Shown: positions 1 through 14,514 of the stretch, piece by piece
Layout of the letters: each line of letters opens with the position of its first letter
Position numbering within the stretch: position 1 is the stretch's first letter
Assembly: GCA_037975125.1 (NCBI GenBank)
Contig: JAJQOW010000212.1
Location: 89,913-153,912 of the forward strand
Reading direction: 5' to 3'
Origin: Latrodectus hesperus
Lineage: Eukaryota > Arthropoda > Arachnida > Araneae > Theridiidae
DNA length: 64,000 bases
Program-made: the position numbers and the translations under genes
Notes under the pieces: model-generated
The model's input: the letters and a program-made list of their open reading frames with translations, nothing else
The model's database searches: none
Told to the model about the DNA's origin: nothing

Positions 1-2034
1 AATTATGTTTCTTTGAAACTCAGAATACGCTTAATTCAGATATAAGAAAACTTGCTTTTGTAATAGTTTATTTCCTCACAAGGATCACATGAATTGTAAT
101 TTCTTTTAAGAATGACTTTTGCATGTTTTTGTCAGTTTGGGATAAGGGAAATCTTTTTCAAAATCAATTGAAGCAAAAAATATAATAGGATTTGATAAAT
201 AACTGTAGTGGATATTTTTCGTGAACTTGTGCAATCCTTGATATATTGATTCCCTTCAATCGTTCTGTGTTTATGATTGTTTAAAATATTTTTTAAGTAA
301 TGAAACAATTGTTTACAATTTTTTGATTAGTTACATTTTTGTTTACGTTGTGTGTATTCTAAATGAACAATTCTTCATTAACATGAAAATATTAATTATT
401 ATTATTTAATAATTTACGTGTTTTTTTTATATTTATTAAATATTACAATTTTTTTCCCAATGTGTACTTACATTTACAGATGAACTATCACTCACATTTT
501 TTAGGAAAAATAGTTTTCATATGTGTTCTTATTGAAGATATTTGTTTTGTGTATGTAAGATGAAATATCCATGTAAGATGAAATAGTTCATAATAATTGA
601 TTAGTTTGTTCTTTTTCAGAGTTGTGTTTTATTTTTTTATTTTTTTTCACTTTTGTAGTTGTGAATACGATAAATATATTTCTTAAAGAAACAGAAATTT
701 AGCAAAAATTATTGTTCATATATGAACAACACAGTATGAAAACAGCGAAAAATTTTTGGATTTGCTTGCGACCCAAGCCATACACTTTGAGGTGGATTAG
801 AGAGTATATTTTTTCTTACAAAATGATGAAATGAGAAACTGCATTGGATTAAAGTCAGAGTAACTATTGGATAATTAATGATATTTAATAAATTAATGTA
901 ACTTTGAGCTATTCATATGCTTTAAGCATTTGATAACTGCTCTGATATACACATATACATATATAACATATATGCAAACATTTTTATGCTACTCGAATGT
1001 TTTCAGATCTTTTAAGTGAATTCACAAGCAGAACTAGCTATTTTAATTTGATTTATTTAAAAATATGGGATGGAAGAAAAATTTTTTGAGACATTGATTT
1101 TATCAACCATGATAACATGTGAAAATTAATAAAATGACAACAACCAGTAATTTGCAGTAAAATGTCGGTAATATAAAGAAAATTTAGTTTGAATAATTAA
1201 TTGGAGTTGTAGCTAGCTGGAATGGATTGTTAAATGTAACTTCCGAAATAAATTACATATTTTATAAAAAAATTAATAATAGACTATTTCTCAATAATCA
1301 GGAATTTTCAAAATTGTTGCATGTATTCTCAAATAAGTGGAGGAATTCAGAAAATGTTAACAATGATTAAACTGGCAATTTGCTTGGGTAAATGTTAGTC
1401 ATTTATCATGTTAATTTGATTACAAATGTAATCCACGAATGGAAAAGGATTTGACTATGGAATATGCATGTTTGTAGTATCGCATTCGAAATTGTAAAAA
1501 AAAAGGGAGAATTAAGAATTTGAAACAACTGCATACAAATCTTTATTAGATGTATCATTTGTATTTACTCTTACTTTTTGGTGTAAAATAGAGTAATCAC
1601 TTAATCTAAAATAACTAAAAAGTATCTAATCTCCCAATAGAAATATTGTGGAAATAGTTACTATATCAAAAATATAGATTCATTAAAAATCTTTGTCCCT
1701 TAAAATGAAATGGGTGATAAAAATAACTATCATTTTATATAAACTTCTAGCAGTGAAACGTTACTGGTCAAGTATACGCAACTGAGACGCAACAATTTCT
1801 TGTTCGTTCGGTCTAAAATATTTTGTTTAAGTGTGGCATAAAAATTTGATGATGTTGCTCTTTATTAATCAAAGTGGAAGTCAAAAGGACCATCTAAGTG
1901 AAAGAATTTTGAAACAATTGTAAGGGAATTTGTTTTGTAAATATTTCTCTAAAGCATCTAAAGAGTAAAAACCATAAAAAACCAGTAAACTTCGCTAAAT
2001 TTAGAAAACTGTAGAACATACTCTACAAGATGTA

Positions 2035-2456
<422 letters not shown>

Positions 2457-2489
2457 TGGATTTCGTTGATTATTTTTAGATGAACAAAA

Positions 2490-3060
2490 ATGACAAATGA
2501 GAACATAAGTGAGAATGAGATGGTTTTGAAGGCCCTCATGTTCATAATTTCGGGATATCATTCTTTTAAGACTTACGAGAAATACGATAACAGAGTTCTG
2601 CTTGAGCACTTTGATAGATATTTTAATAAGAATTTTAACAGAATGGAAAAGCATTGGACGAGAAATATTCTGCTTAATAAAAACATGGTTATAGCGAGGA
2701 AGTTGGCTTTTTAATTTCCTGGAACTCAACAGTGGCTGGGAACCTACTTGAAAGCTATAGTATTGTTAAGTGATGCCAAGTTTTTCAGATAACGATGACA
2801 ATCCATACGTTCTGAGTTATGAGATATTTGTCTAAAGCATAGCATAGACAGAGCAGCCCTAGAATCATTGAGGATATCTGCCCTTTAGAATTTTTAGAAA
2901 TGACACGACAGCTGAGACAGAGTTGCATGGATAGCAACAATTTCTCCGTGGAAGTCAGTACCAAAGCCAACATGCATATAGAAAAAGAAAATTTCGGATA
3001 GAAATCTGGCACCTGTATTAAGACCATTGGCAAATTAGATGCATCGGTAAAGATTCGAAT
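2490..3060. other. Recurrent ORF-bearing block, U0 copy (unidentified)
   Basis: This is the U0 version of a block repeated at about 19,724, 38,560, 47,612 and 63,139. It is less AT-rich than its surroundings. The plus strand holds a 74-codon frame (2,490-2,714), followed in shifted frames by peptides resembling those in the other copies: a TQQWLGTYL-like stretch, then LRQSCMDS, then VKIRIHS. The minus strand is open from 3,033 to 2,785 as well. No frame runs through the whole block in any copy, and frames shift at different places in different copies. The block could be a decayed exon pair or an old transposon piece. I do not recognise the family. Confidence 0.4.
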
Positions 3061-3399
3061 CCACTCTAGTTCGAGGTAAACGAAATGTATAATACTTTGA
3101 GACCGTGGGCTCTCAGAATAGAAGGGTCAGTTTTACTTTTAATTAATTTTTGCCCCATATTAGCTGTAGATTCAATGTTTGCTGCATAAATGAGAAAGTC
3201 AGAATATATGATTGATTTAAGTTCACCTCCACATCGCACCAGATATCAAGAGCATTCAAGGCGGCAATGAGCTGTCATAGGAAGCCTCTGTTTTAGTTAA
3301 AAATATTTGCTCTGATGCCATATTTTGAATATTTGAAAGGTACTCTCTTCCAACATTGGTTTGAATCAATTTCCACCTCAGAAGTACTTTTTGCATAAC

Positions 3400-3910
3400 T
3401 GCTGACTAAAATTTTTGTTATTAGCTCCACAGAAATGCTGTGCGAAAATGTTCGAAAACATTCCTTTCAGAATAGTTCGGAAGAAGTTGTTTAAGTATGA
3501 AGGTTTGTTTAAATGAGTCAACCGGATCCTTCATTATATTGCTCAAAGCTCTAAATATTCTCTTACTATCACTTTGGTAATTCAAACTTGAAATAGATTC
3601 ATTAAATGAAGATCGTTTACTACTAACCAAGGCTTTTTAAAGTATGCAGCTTCATAAATCTGAACATCGCAAGGTTGGGAGGTCAACTCTGCCTTTCTTC
3701 TAAGTTTGCATCTGATTGCTTTTAGTAAGTCCAATTCATCTGTCCAGAAATATTGTTATTACTTTTGCCTTACTCTAGGAAGATACTTTTTAACACAAGG
3801 TAATGTCGTGTCTTTAATAATTTTGTAAACTTTTTAAGATTTAGAGTAAAGTCATATATATCACAGTTAAGTCCATGTTCGACAAATTTAGTAAGAGAAG
3901 TCATTTCTCT
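3400..3910 (-). mobile_element. Decayed LINE fragment (probable endonuclease-RT linker)
   Basis: Read on the minus strand, three partly overlapping frames give a peptide order typical of the region between endonuclease and reverse transcriptase in non-LTR retrotransposons. First comes a segment containing FVEHGLNCDIYDF, then WTDELDLLKAIRCKLRRKAEL (about 3,690-3,755), which fits the Trp-x-x-Glu-Leu plus basic helix signature. A 69-codon frame (3,630-3,421) follows, with KRSSFNESISSLN and a DSKRIFRALSNI helix. At least two frameshifts join the pieces, so it is dead. It is not present at the corresponding place in U1-U4, so it inserted into U0 or was lost elsewhere. The family assignment is inference; no catalytic motif is visible. 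Confidence 0.5.
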
Positions 3911-6900
3911 TTCTTAAAATTGCAAGATATTTTTTTATGAAGAAAAGGATCTCTGATGTATTTTGGGTATTTCAGTTTCTGATACCATTTGCCGGTGTGC
4001 TCATTCAGGGACTTTTAATACGCTGCACTTTGTGAGTTTGCAAAATTCAGCAGTTACAAACAGTTACAAGGATTTTGCTTTTATCAATATAATGCCGGTA
4101 AGTATGCGGGGTTTTTTGCTGGATATTAATTTAAATGTAGTCGCGCTCAAAAGTCCTGTATTTCTTTTGTGTGTCAGGATATCATAAAATATCAAAAATC
4201 CAGCTTCATTTGTGTCCAAATATCACACCGGAAAAAGAACATTAAAATCTCCGACAAAAATAGAATGTTTGAAAGGATTAACATAGTAGAAGTCAGAATG
4301 ATTTCAAGGAGGGTATAGTTATGAATCTTGAATATTTACATTTTGATGTCTACTTTATAAAATTGTATATCTGCGTGAAAACTAGATATTTAAGGGTGCA
4401 CACAATATGTACGTAACTTTTGTAATTTCTTCATTCCAATACATTTATTTAAACTTATTTAAGTATCTATACAATTTTATAAATTTTTTATAGAGGCAGT
4501 GTGAAGTTATTACTTAAAATATATTGCTTTAGGTCTTAATTATATTTCTACAACACATTTGATTTCATACAGGTAATTCAATAATGTAATGTGGGCTAAA
4601 ATGTATCAGAATATGTATATAAAATGCCTTAAATTACTGTATTCGATAGCAACATAACAAATAGATAAAACTAAATTTGCATTACTGCGCACATCAAAAA
4701 ATTGCTCTGTTGACAACAACATCAATGAATTTGTTATTTTCGCTGAAGGTCTGGTCCCAGAAGAAACCACATCTCCGTAAAACAATAAAACATTTCTTAA
4801 AATATTCACAGCGAGGAATTTTTTAAAATATTTTTATAGTAAAATTTAATATTTAAAATTTGGTAGTTACTAATTAGTTTGAAGATTAATGAGAATATTT
4901 TCTAAGAATAATCTTTAATTTCCTTGCCCTATATATTTTCCAAAAACCAATCGCCAGGCACAAAATTGCCGTTAGATTGATTAGCGTTATTGCTCATTTA
5001 TGATTGCGCATATTATTTCTAGGAATATAATTGTGTGTGTTTCGCTATCAACACTGCCAAACAGTTTACAAACGTTAAGCAAGAGGATAGAAGTCCCAGC
5101 TTCAGATGGATGAGTGATAAATGATAATGGAATAAGCTATTGGGAAATTATAATTTAAAATCTGAAGCGAATTTTGCGTTTTCTAGGTGTATGAAATCAC
5201 ATTTATGCATAAAGTTTTGCTCAAAAATGCTATGTTGCTGACTGTGTATGAATAAATTATATTGATAACGTTTGAAATTTTGAAAAACAGATGAAGAATG
5301 GAATACATGGTGCATATATATTTTGTGTTATTTAAAACAGCCATTCAATCAAATTACAGAATAGAAATATATCTTAAAATTATGAGACATTTGCATCAAA
5401 AAATACAATAATATCATATTATTATTATTATTGTATAAATTGAAAATTTTGGGTGCATTACAGTCATCTGAGTTCAAAATTAAGTCTGGTAAGAAGCAAA
5501 TAACGTAGTTAAATAATGAGTGTTTGTCATCTGCCTTAAATAGAGATAACATTTTTTTCCAATATTTTGGTGATGTAAGGCATTGGAATGTTGATTATTA
5601 AACTGACGAATTGAAAATTTAATAGCTGCTTAACTAAAGGTTATCTTTACATAACATTTTCATTTATTATTGTCTAATCTAAACCAAATATATTGTTCCG
5701 TATGGACAAATGGCATTTTACGCAAGTTTCTTCAAATGGTAAATGTTATTAAAAAGTAGTAAATACTGTTAATGTCTCATATTACATTTTACTGTAAAAG
5801 TATTTACATATTTAACATTTTCATGCTATTTTACGCTCTACAATTAGTACCATTCGAAATCTGCATGCATTGAACTACTTAGAAATATCAGCAGGTTAGA
5901 TTTCGTTTGCTGTATTACAAATGTGTTATATATTATTCAATAACTTACAATAATGAATGTATATATTAAGAATACTGTATGATGTTTAAAGAATTATAGT
6001 TGGGTTTTAATTCTAATTCCAAACATTTAAATTAAAATTAAAAAAATTATTCATAATTTAAATTTGAAAATAAAATTAAATGTTGGCTTTCAAATTTTTT
6101 GCTAATTTTTTGGAAAAAGTTATTAATGTTTCAGCTTTTTTTCATCTGTGATGCATTCTACAAATGATGAAAAATGAAGAATTACAATTACTAAAAAACT
6201 GTTTAATGGAATTGAAAACTTATGAGATTGTATGGATTGCAGGTGGTGTATTAATTTTAACGAGTACTTTTGAGTATAATTAAATGGCAGCTGTGAGAAA
6301 TGCTTCTAAATCAATATGAGTCAGTAAATTTACTTGAATTTAATCAGCTTCTTTCTTGTGTTGCTCTCAGATGTTTTTAATAAAAGCTTTCTTCCTGTTG
6401 AGCTTATTTTCTTCTTATTTACATGAAGCTTTTCTTTGAATGGATGGATGGATGGATTGAATAATTATACATAAGTAAAAAATGGATCAACGTTCAATTA
6501 TTAACAGTAATACATAAGAAAGAAAAACTAGATATACAAGAATGCATTGATATTAAATTTACATTTGAATTCAATTTTATAAATTCTTATTTTAATATTA
6601 ACTCAAATTTATAAACTGTTTGTTACTTTTTTATTAAATATTTTGAAGTAGGAAAGATTTAACCTCATTAGCATTATCTCTAATTATAATCCAACCACAC
6701 ATTTGGCTTCATGCAGGAAATTCAGTATACAATGGGATAGAATTCGTAAAATGTTTTACTGTAAATAAAAAATTTACTTAAAAATTTACTTTAAAAATAG
6801 AATATGTAAAATGTTTTACACTACATTATAAGAAGATATGTGAGGCTAACATGAATGTCAAATGAGAATATGAGAATTTCTGAGCAAGTATAAAGATAAA

Positions 6901-9660
6901 TTTATCAACGATAAACTCTGAATCACCTTTAGCGAAAAGAAATTTCTTGAATTGAAGGGATAGTTATCTACTAAACATTCGTAGAAAATGAAAAATAAGG
7001 CATAGATCTAAGTCAAAGAAATGTTAACAAAATATTTTATATAAAATAAAATTTCTTAATTGACACTTAATTGTTACACTGAATTTAATAAATATTTTAC
7101 ATAAATTAAAATAATTTGCTCTTGTAATTATTTTACATAATACGTTGTTAAAACTGGAGATAACTAGATTTTACCAAGTTGGATTAAATTAATTTATACT
7201 ACTGTTATGCAATATTTTTCTAGAGAAAATTTGTAAGAATAGCAGATTATATTCGCGATATAAAGTGAATGGAAATAGTCCGAAAGCAAATGTGATATGA
7301 TTGAATTGAAGAAGCAGTTAAAGTTATGGATAAATAATTTGAATATGAGTAGCAATTGCTCTGAAAAATTGAGGCTAATTCCTATATAACATTTGGATGA
7401 GCCATGTGACGCTAATAATAATGATGAAGGAATAGATTATGAGTATTTATGGATATTGTTCAGACACTTCATTCTCCTTAGTAATTCATTTACAAATATG
7501 TAAAATACACAAATTATTCCCAAATAGTGATCCTTATCTTAATGATCCTTATTTTTTATATATAGTTTAAAGTGCGTAGTCCTTATCACCACAAGGATAC
7601 TGGAGTGAATTTATGTACCCCCACACATTTTCATCAACACTTTCAAACAATTGAGAAAACATCGATAAATGAGATGCTTTATTCTTCCTTTCTTTCAAGA
7701 AATATAATTAAGAAAGTATACTAAATAAATTTAGCAAAAATTACATTCTGAAAGGGACATAAAAAACAAAAAAGTATTATTGAAGAATGAAAAAATGCTG
7801 ATATTATTTTTTAAATAAGAAAGTTTTGCCAATTTTTTAAAGGCGTTGTATTTAATTAATATGCATAACCGAAAATATATTTTATGTATAATCTGTACAA
7901 TTTTTTTTGCATCTAGTTTTACTTTTGTATTTTTGAGATCATATTAAAAATACGAATTTTGCTGATGTCAATTTATGTAAAATGATTAAATAATAATAAT
8001 TTATCGATATAGGGAAATTATGTGACAAATATATTTCATTGAAATTTTTTTCAGAATGGAGTTTAGTTTTAACATAAGAAAACTTGCTTTACAAAAGTTT
8101 GTTTCCTCAGATGGATAGTGATAATTGTAACGGAAATGGAAAGTAATTGTATGATAGTTATTTTATAGATACTACTGCAACATCTTAAATGCAAACCTCA
8201 AAGGAAATTTAAAACATCGCAAACTTTCCAGAACTGTACATAATAACATACTTTAGTGTAAATGAGCTTTCATGCATATTCATTCCTGATTTCTCGTTGA
8301 GTATTTTTAATTGCTCACTTATGGAAAACGAGAACACATTGTATTGCATTATGGTAGAATGCTTTAACCCATTTGTATTTAAAACACCTTAATATAAGTA
8401 TGGAATGAGGAATTTCTCCATATTAGAGAATGGAACTATAATATTTTTTTCGGTGTTTTTTATATTATATTAAATATGTGTGAAAAACTAGAAATTTAAA
8501 AGTGCTTAAAAATTATATATTTGTAAATGTAAATTAAATTTATAAGTATCTGTACAATTTTGTCAATTCTCTTGTAGTAAAATGTAGATTTTTTTCAATA
8601 AATTCCTTATTTAATTAAAATCTTACAATACATTTGTGTTCTTGCTGGAAATTCAATGTTGTAGGGGGCAATTAAAGGTAAGAATCTGATATTAATAGTA
8701 CAATTAAACTCCTTACTAATATTACTGCTAGAGATCTGGACACGAATGATCCATATCTCCATAAAAAATCTCCGCAATTGATTATATTGTCAAGAAAACA
8801 TCACTTATAAAATACTTTATAAGAGAAAATTTCTAATTTAAAATTTGGTAGTTGCATTGAATTTATATACATAACGCATTATTAATTCAAGAAATTGATG
8901 TTTCCAAATTAATGGCCTTGTCTGAATGATTTGCTGGATATGTTTATGAAAAATGACAAGTTATTGCTTATTAAAGTTTTACATTTTATTTTTTATGACA
9001 GGCTTACAACTAAGCATTCATGTAATTTAGATATTAATGAAATGGTTTGCTAGTATTAATTTAAAAGAGATTTCTGAATTATTAATGAAAAGAGATTCAA
9101 AGAATAATCTTACTTTTTAAATCACTTTCTTTAAAACATTCATCCTTACATTCACTAATAATTAGATTGATTGTCCTAATTATTCTGTTGTTGATAATGC
9201 ATATTGTATCTATGAAAAATTGGGTTTTAATATAAATATTGGAACACATATTACAAACTTAAAATGAATTGACGTAGGTTAAAAACCAATAAAACTGAAT
9301 TGTATCGAATAATATGCCAATGAATCATAGTTAAAAATTTGGGGTGCAATACAAACTCATTCTTTCAGATGGTTTCATCCAAGAATGCAATGCTGCTGAA
9401 TATGTTGATGACAAAATGCATTTATTTCTAATTTACTCTCGAATAACTGATGCTTACAAGGTTTGAAATTGTGAAGTATGAGCGATGCGAGTATATGTCA
9501 CACAATAGATAAGTAATAGTTTTGGCTTCTTATCTTATAGGCAGTAAAACCAAATAAAAGTTGAAAAAATCTTCCAAACTAGCTTCTTTAAGAAATTAAC
9601 AGTATAAAATACATCAGTATCGCAAAAACATGAATTATCGGGTTTTAAATTTTTGGTGCT
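3910..9660. other. AT-rich intergenic DNA within U0
   Basis: No convincing gene was found. The stretch is the diverged U0 counterpart of 20.9-27.9 kb in U1. Short tracts of recognisable similarity are present, for example 4,090-4,170 with 20,910-20,970, 4,850-5,000 with 21,650-21,810, and 8,840-9,250 with 27,080-27,510. A small GGAT run lies at 6,441-6,457. Scattered reading frames of 60-75 codons have no family resemblance I can recognise. Confidence 0.6.
6441..6457. repeat. (TGGA)n microsatellite, about 4 units
   Basis: Four tandem TGGA tetramers in AT-rich DNA. No function is implied. Confidence 0.85.
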
Positions 9661-9663
9661 TTA

Positions 9664-9811
9664 TGATAAATTTGCATACATATAAGGTCTGATAAAGCAT
9701 CATGGTGCATTATAATAAAGTTACATACATATAAAGTCTGATAAAGCAGCATGGTGCTGCATAAAAAAGTTACACACATATAATATCTAATAATGCAGCA
9801 CATATGATATG
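9664..9811. repeat. Three 49 bp tandem repeats
   Basis: The landmark CATACATATAA recurs at 9,675, 9,724 and, as CACACATATAA, at 9,773, giving an exact 49-base period twice. Each unit contains TCTGATAAAGCA followed by a TGGTGC-like stretch, and the third unit is more diverged. The repeats explain the repetitive ends of the minus-strand reading frame crossing this region (9,941-9,645), which is therefore not taken as a gene. They are private to U0; U1 and U3 continue differently after the equivalent of 9,620. Confidence 0.85.
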
Positions 9812-11143
9812 TTATAATTGCCATCTCATTAAATGGGATGATTTTACAAAGAGTTTCATTAAGATAACAGAAATAAATCGATTTGATTGTATTTTTAAAA
9901 TATATATGAAAATTAGTGTACCTGGGAAGGCAAGAAAACATTTCTTATTGTATCATTGATTATTTCATCAAATACAATTTTACTGTAAACTGTTCTATTA
10001 TCTGCGTCATCTTCTTCCAAAGTGGCTGTTCAGTATACAGAGTGCGTTAATGAGGGTAAGTTTTTTTAAATTTAACCTTTTCGCATTGATATAAGGAACC
10101 ACCGAAATAATAGTTTCAATTTATATATCGCCTTTTGGTTTCTCAGAAACGGACAACTTGAAAGTTGCTTTGATTTGAAGATTTTAAATTTAGATGTGTA
10201 GCATAATCTTTGACAGTGTGCTATAATTTTTTTATTTCCTTCCTTGTAAATTTTACATTGATCAAGCAAAAAATTCTCGAAAAAAACAGTCATTTACCAA
10301 GACTAGAGTCCAATGGCTTACAAATAAGTTGGAAATTAAATATAGAGTAATGTCAATAATCGATTGCTTGCGATAATCGATCTTGCACAATCGATTGCTA
10401 TTAAAAATAAATTGGTTTAGATTGATAAACTGTAAGGCCATTTATTAAAGCGGTTAGATATCTTTTCTATAGTGAAATCTTCCACACGCTAAACAGTACG
10501 TAACGCTTGAGATTAAAAAAAATTCTGATATATTTAAAATTATTTATATTACATCTCTTGGTGTAGTTTCAAATTTGCTCTTTCGTATTTACTTATTCGA
10601 GTTAAAAACACGATTATCTTTGACTGTCTTAAGATTAATTATATAATATTTTACTGAAATCTATAAATAATCATAATATAATTCTAGTTGTCTGTCAAAC
10701 GTTTGCCCGAAGTTATATCAAGAACAATGATATAGAATTTAATTAAATGTTTATCATATTAATTTCTGATTAAATGAAAAAATTTCAGTTTTTTTCCTTT
10801 AATGACCTTTAATAACAGCGATTAATTTAGTTAAAACATTATTACTTATATGAAATTAAGGCAAATATGTTAATTCAAGATTATAATCAATTTATATCTG
10901 AATGTAAAATACCTTTGTCTAATTTTCGAGCGAAAGCACTTGGTATATTAAATCAAATTTACATTAAATTAAATAAATTTGTAAAACAATTGTTACACTT
11001 TCATTAACTATTGTAAAATAGAAAATATTTATTCTCATTAATATAATATCTAATTATAATTCGAGCATACATTTGTCTTCATGTTTAAAATTTAATATAC
11101 AATGGAATAATTAAAAAAAAAACTTTACTTGAAACATATTAAT

Positions 11144-11159
11144 GTGTTTCGCGAAACAC
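11144..11159. repeat. Perfect 16 bp palindrome
   Basis: GTGTTTCGCGAAACAC is its own reverse complement and contains CpGs in very AT-rich DNA. No associated gene or element end was found. It could be a protein-binding site, but it may be coincidental. Confidence 0.5.
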
Positions 11160-13356
11160 TTTTTACAATGTGTTATAAAATGACAAATGTTTAAAAAATA
11201 TCATTAGTTACATTTTTATTTACATTGTGTATCATAAACTAATACATCTTCATTAACATAAATATATTAATATAAAATGTTTTTCTACACAAAAATCAGT
11301 TCGCGGAATATCTGTTAACAACTGAATTGAGAACTGCATTAAGGAATGAAAAGACACTTATATCAACATTATGGTGTCTCAAAATCTAAATTCAGGGATT
11401 GCTTTAATTTAAAAACCTAATTACAGCATTCATTATTAATTTAAACTGAGAATAACCCTGATATGAATAATGTGCAAAAATGGTCATGCCACGAATATAT
11501 CAAATTAAAATCTTAACTGTATTCAGAAACTCTGAAAGGAATTAATGAAAGGAATTTCAACTCTATAAATCTATTTACTCATTAAAAATAACTACTCAAT
11601 TAAGAAAATGTTATTTTTTACGCATTTTATGAATTATTTGATATCTTTTCACTTGATATAAGCAGAACAATTCACTTAGTGGTGAAGCATGTAGCCTTTT
11701 CAACAAAGCTAGAGCAGGAATAAATATTACTGAAGAGTTAATATCTTTTCTAACCTCATTTTCTTTTAAAATATATACATGTACTCTTTTCAAACGGATG
11801 TAGATATCAGAAACGTAGATTAATAGTTCCTAAAATCTATATACATTGAACTGATGGGAAAACCTACAGCTTGTTAATTTATAAATAAGCTAAATTATTC
11901 GATTTTTAAATTTAATACAATGAAAGTGTATATTATACATCAAACATTACTCATTTTGGACATATGGTAGTTTTTATTATATTATAAAATATTAACCTTT
12001 ATCAACTCAGCCATTTTAAATGCGTAAATTAAATGTATGCCTGCTTTGTTAATTCTTCAGCTGTTTTTCGAAATATTTTCGCATGTGTCTGCAAAAAATT
12101 GAAGGTACAAACAATAATGGATAAATAATAAATCGTCACCATTTTTATGAAATAGTATTATGGACACTAAGAACAAAACAACAGATAATATTCCTATTAG
12201 CTGTTGTTTTGATTTTGTTGAGAATTTCAGATATATTCAAACAGGCTATGTGAACAAAGAATGCAATGTGTTTTTAAAAGCATGTGTCTCGAATTTTAGC
12301 ATAGTCCAATGAAGCTTATTTAAAAGCTGCCCACCATTCATCTAAGATGTAACAAACATTAAACGGGAAACGTTTTATAAGGAATATTTTTGATGTTTTT
12401 AATATTTTTATGAGATATTTGTGAGTATTTTATGAGTACTAATGAAATGCCTTAAAACTGTCATTGTCTAAAGAAAGAAATGTAAAATATTTTTAGCTTC
12501 AAGTAAATAAAATTAAGGTCCTACAAGTTTCAGTTTGTTGCAAAGAACATTTAAATTGAGCAGAAAATTATTTGAAAAAAAAAAAGAATTATTAAAGTAG
12601 ATTCGGTACAATTTTCCAGATCTTTCAAGCATATAAACAGCTTTCAAAGAAGATGCTGATAATGGTTTGAACTTATATTTTATTATATAATTTAATGTAG
12701 AAAATACATGATACAGACTTGCTCACATTAAAATGTATTTGTATGACTTTAAAAATATATTTTCGGTTGTAAAGTGTAAGTTGCATTCCAAATAGTATGC
12801 ACTCTATTTTCAACAACATTTTAATTGACATTTCTTTTATTCAGAATATTAAGACAATATGTTACATTTTTTAAAAATTTAAACGTGTTATTAAAACGAC
12901 AAAGATTTCATTGCGGTTGACACAAGGTTAATCATTTTGTCATTCATGCAAAACTAACATAAAAAGCCTCTAAATAAGATTAAAATCTTCCAAACTATAA
13001 AAATTTCTTGGCCCCCATATATATGCATTGAATAGAGAATGATACATTATATATGACTTTGACATTAGCATACTAATAATAATACTATGTTCTGTCAGAA
13101 ATTATATTACATTATAAAATATACTACCCTACCAATTGTTATTCTACTGACTATATATTATTCATATTTTGCAAAAAATTTCATTTATATGTTTAAGAAT
13201 GAAGGAATCAGTTATGATTACTGAAAAAGCCTTACGAATATTTTACCTAGAATTCCTTTCATCATTTATTGTGAAAATTAGTAAACCTCTCTGATTTATA
13301 GAAATGTCAAATCTTGTATTTAGGCAATTTTTAAAGGGTCATCGAAATTCGAAATA

Positions 13357-13556
13357 TTAAATATCTTATTATATTAAATATCAGTGGAAGGGATGAAGTA
13401 GGGAATATAAATAAAATAGCATCATTCTTACACAAAAATCCAATAAGTTTCAAAGAATCTGATTTCATCTCGTATAATTTAACAGACATGGATACATTAA
13501 CATTGCTTTTGGGCAAGTCAAAAGAAGTATTTAGTTTTATTTTTGTCGATGAATAA
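13357..13556 (+). pseudogene. Exon-like conserved reading frame, U1 copy (ACT-like?)
   Basis: The plus-strand frame reads ILNISGRDEVGN, then INKIASFLHKNPISF, then KESDFISYNLTD, and ends at a TAA after FIFVDE. The same frame is open in the U4 copy and frameshifted in U2. See the entry at 58,679 for the full description and the tentative ACT-domain comparison. Here the upstream part of the frame has been lost in a deletion that joins it to unrelated sequence at about 13,355, so this copy cannot be functional as it stands. Confidence 0.35.
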
Positions 13557-14341
13557 TTAAGAATTACTTTGAATAAATTAATCAAACACTTTTTATACGT
13601 ATCCAAATAATACCGACAGCATATTGTGAAATGTATTTTTAAAATGTTGAAAATTATGACATTTATTTAAGACAAGAATGGGGAAGATACTTTGTACAAA
13701 TGATTAGAAAAAAGGCAGAATTTTCTATTATAGAAAGAATTCTTGAAAAATACAGGTTACGAAAATATATTCACATTAAATTTTATTTTGGTGGTTTTTA
13801 ATGTCGTATTAATGTTAGGAATTGAAATGTTTACTTCTTATTTAAACATAATAATGACAAAAATTTGATACATGATCCTAAAATTATCATTCGAAAGATG
13901 CTTTTTTATGACTGAAAATCAATTTATCTGCATTATAATTTTAATTTTATTAGATTATAATTTGTGTTATATTTGAATATTTCTAATAGCAAATGGCACA
14001 TACTTTATATTGTAGAACAAATACTATATGCATTACTAAACAATTATTCATATTTAATTTAATGCAGTTGCTTTCAAAATTCTTATCATCTAATGGGCTT
14101 TAGGAAGTATATTCTTAAATGATGAATACGCATATTTGCTCAAAAAGTGTACTTATTTTTAAATTATAGAATTTAAAAATAAATATTTTTGGTTATACAA
14201 AATAATATCTTTGTGGACTTATTTGAGCAGGTATGCGTATTAAACAATTAATAATGTACTTCATTAATTTCATTAAAAGAAGGGAAATGAAATGAAAATG
14301 AGTAGACAGTACAATAGACAACATTTACTTAAATTTTTTTA

Positions 14342-14514
14342 TCCTACGCCGAGACAGCGGCCTTATTGGCCAGGAGTCCTCTTGCAGCCCAATAAAAATT
14401 AGCCTTAGTGTGGAAATTGTCGGGTAAACAGTTCATAAGAGAAAGCGCAGAACAGCTTGGCAGATTAATAAAGTCCATAAAAGCTCCTGAAGGACACAGG
14501 GTATAGTAGGGCAT
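14342..14514 (-). pseudogene. LINE C-terminal zinc-knuckle remnant, U1 copy
   Basis: An open minus-strand frame of 57 codons ends in a stop. It reads MPYYTLCPSGAFMDF, then INLPSC, and later NFYWAARGLLA. It matches the copies at 33,211-33,383 and 59,764-59,949. The intact U4 copy has Cys-x2-Cys-x9-His-x3-Cys, the zinc-knuckle found near the C-terminus of RNase H-bearing LINE proteins. Here the first Cys is Tyr and the His is Asn, so the zinc site is broken. It is distinctly GC-richer than its surroundings. The rest of the element is not recognisable nearby, so this is a fossil older than the duplications. Confidence 0.6.
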
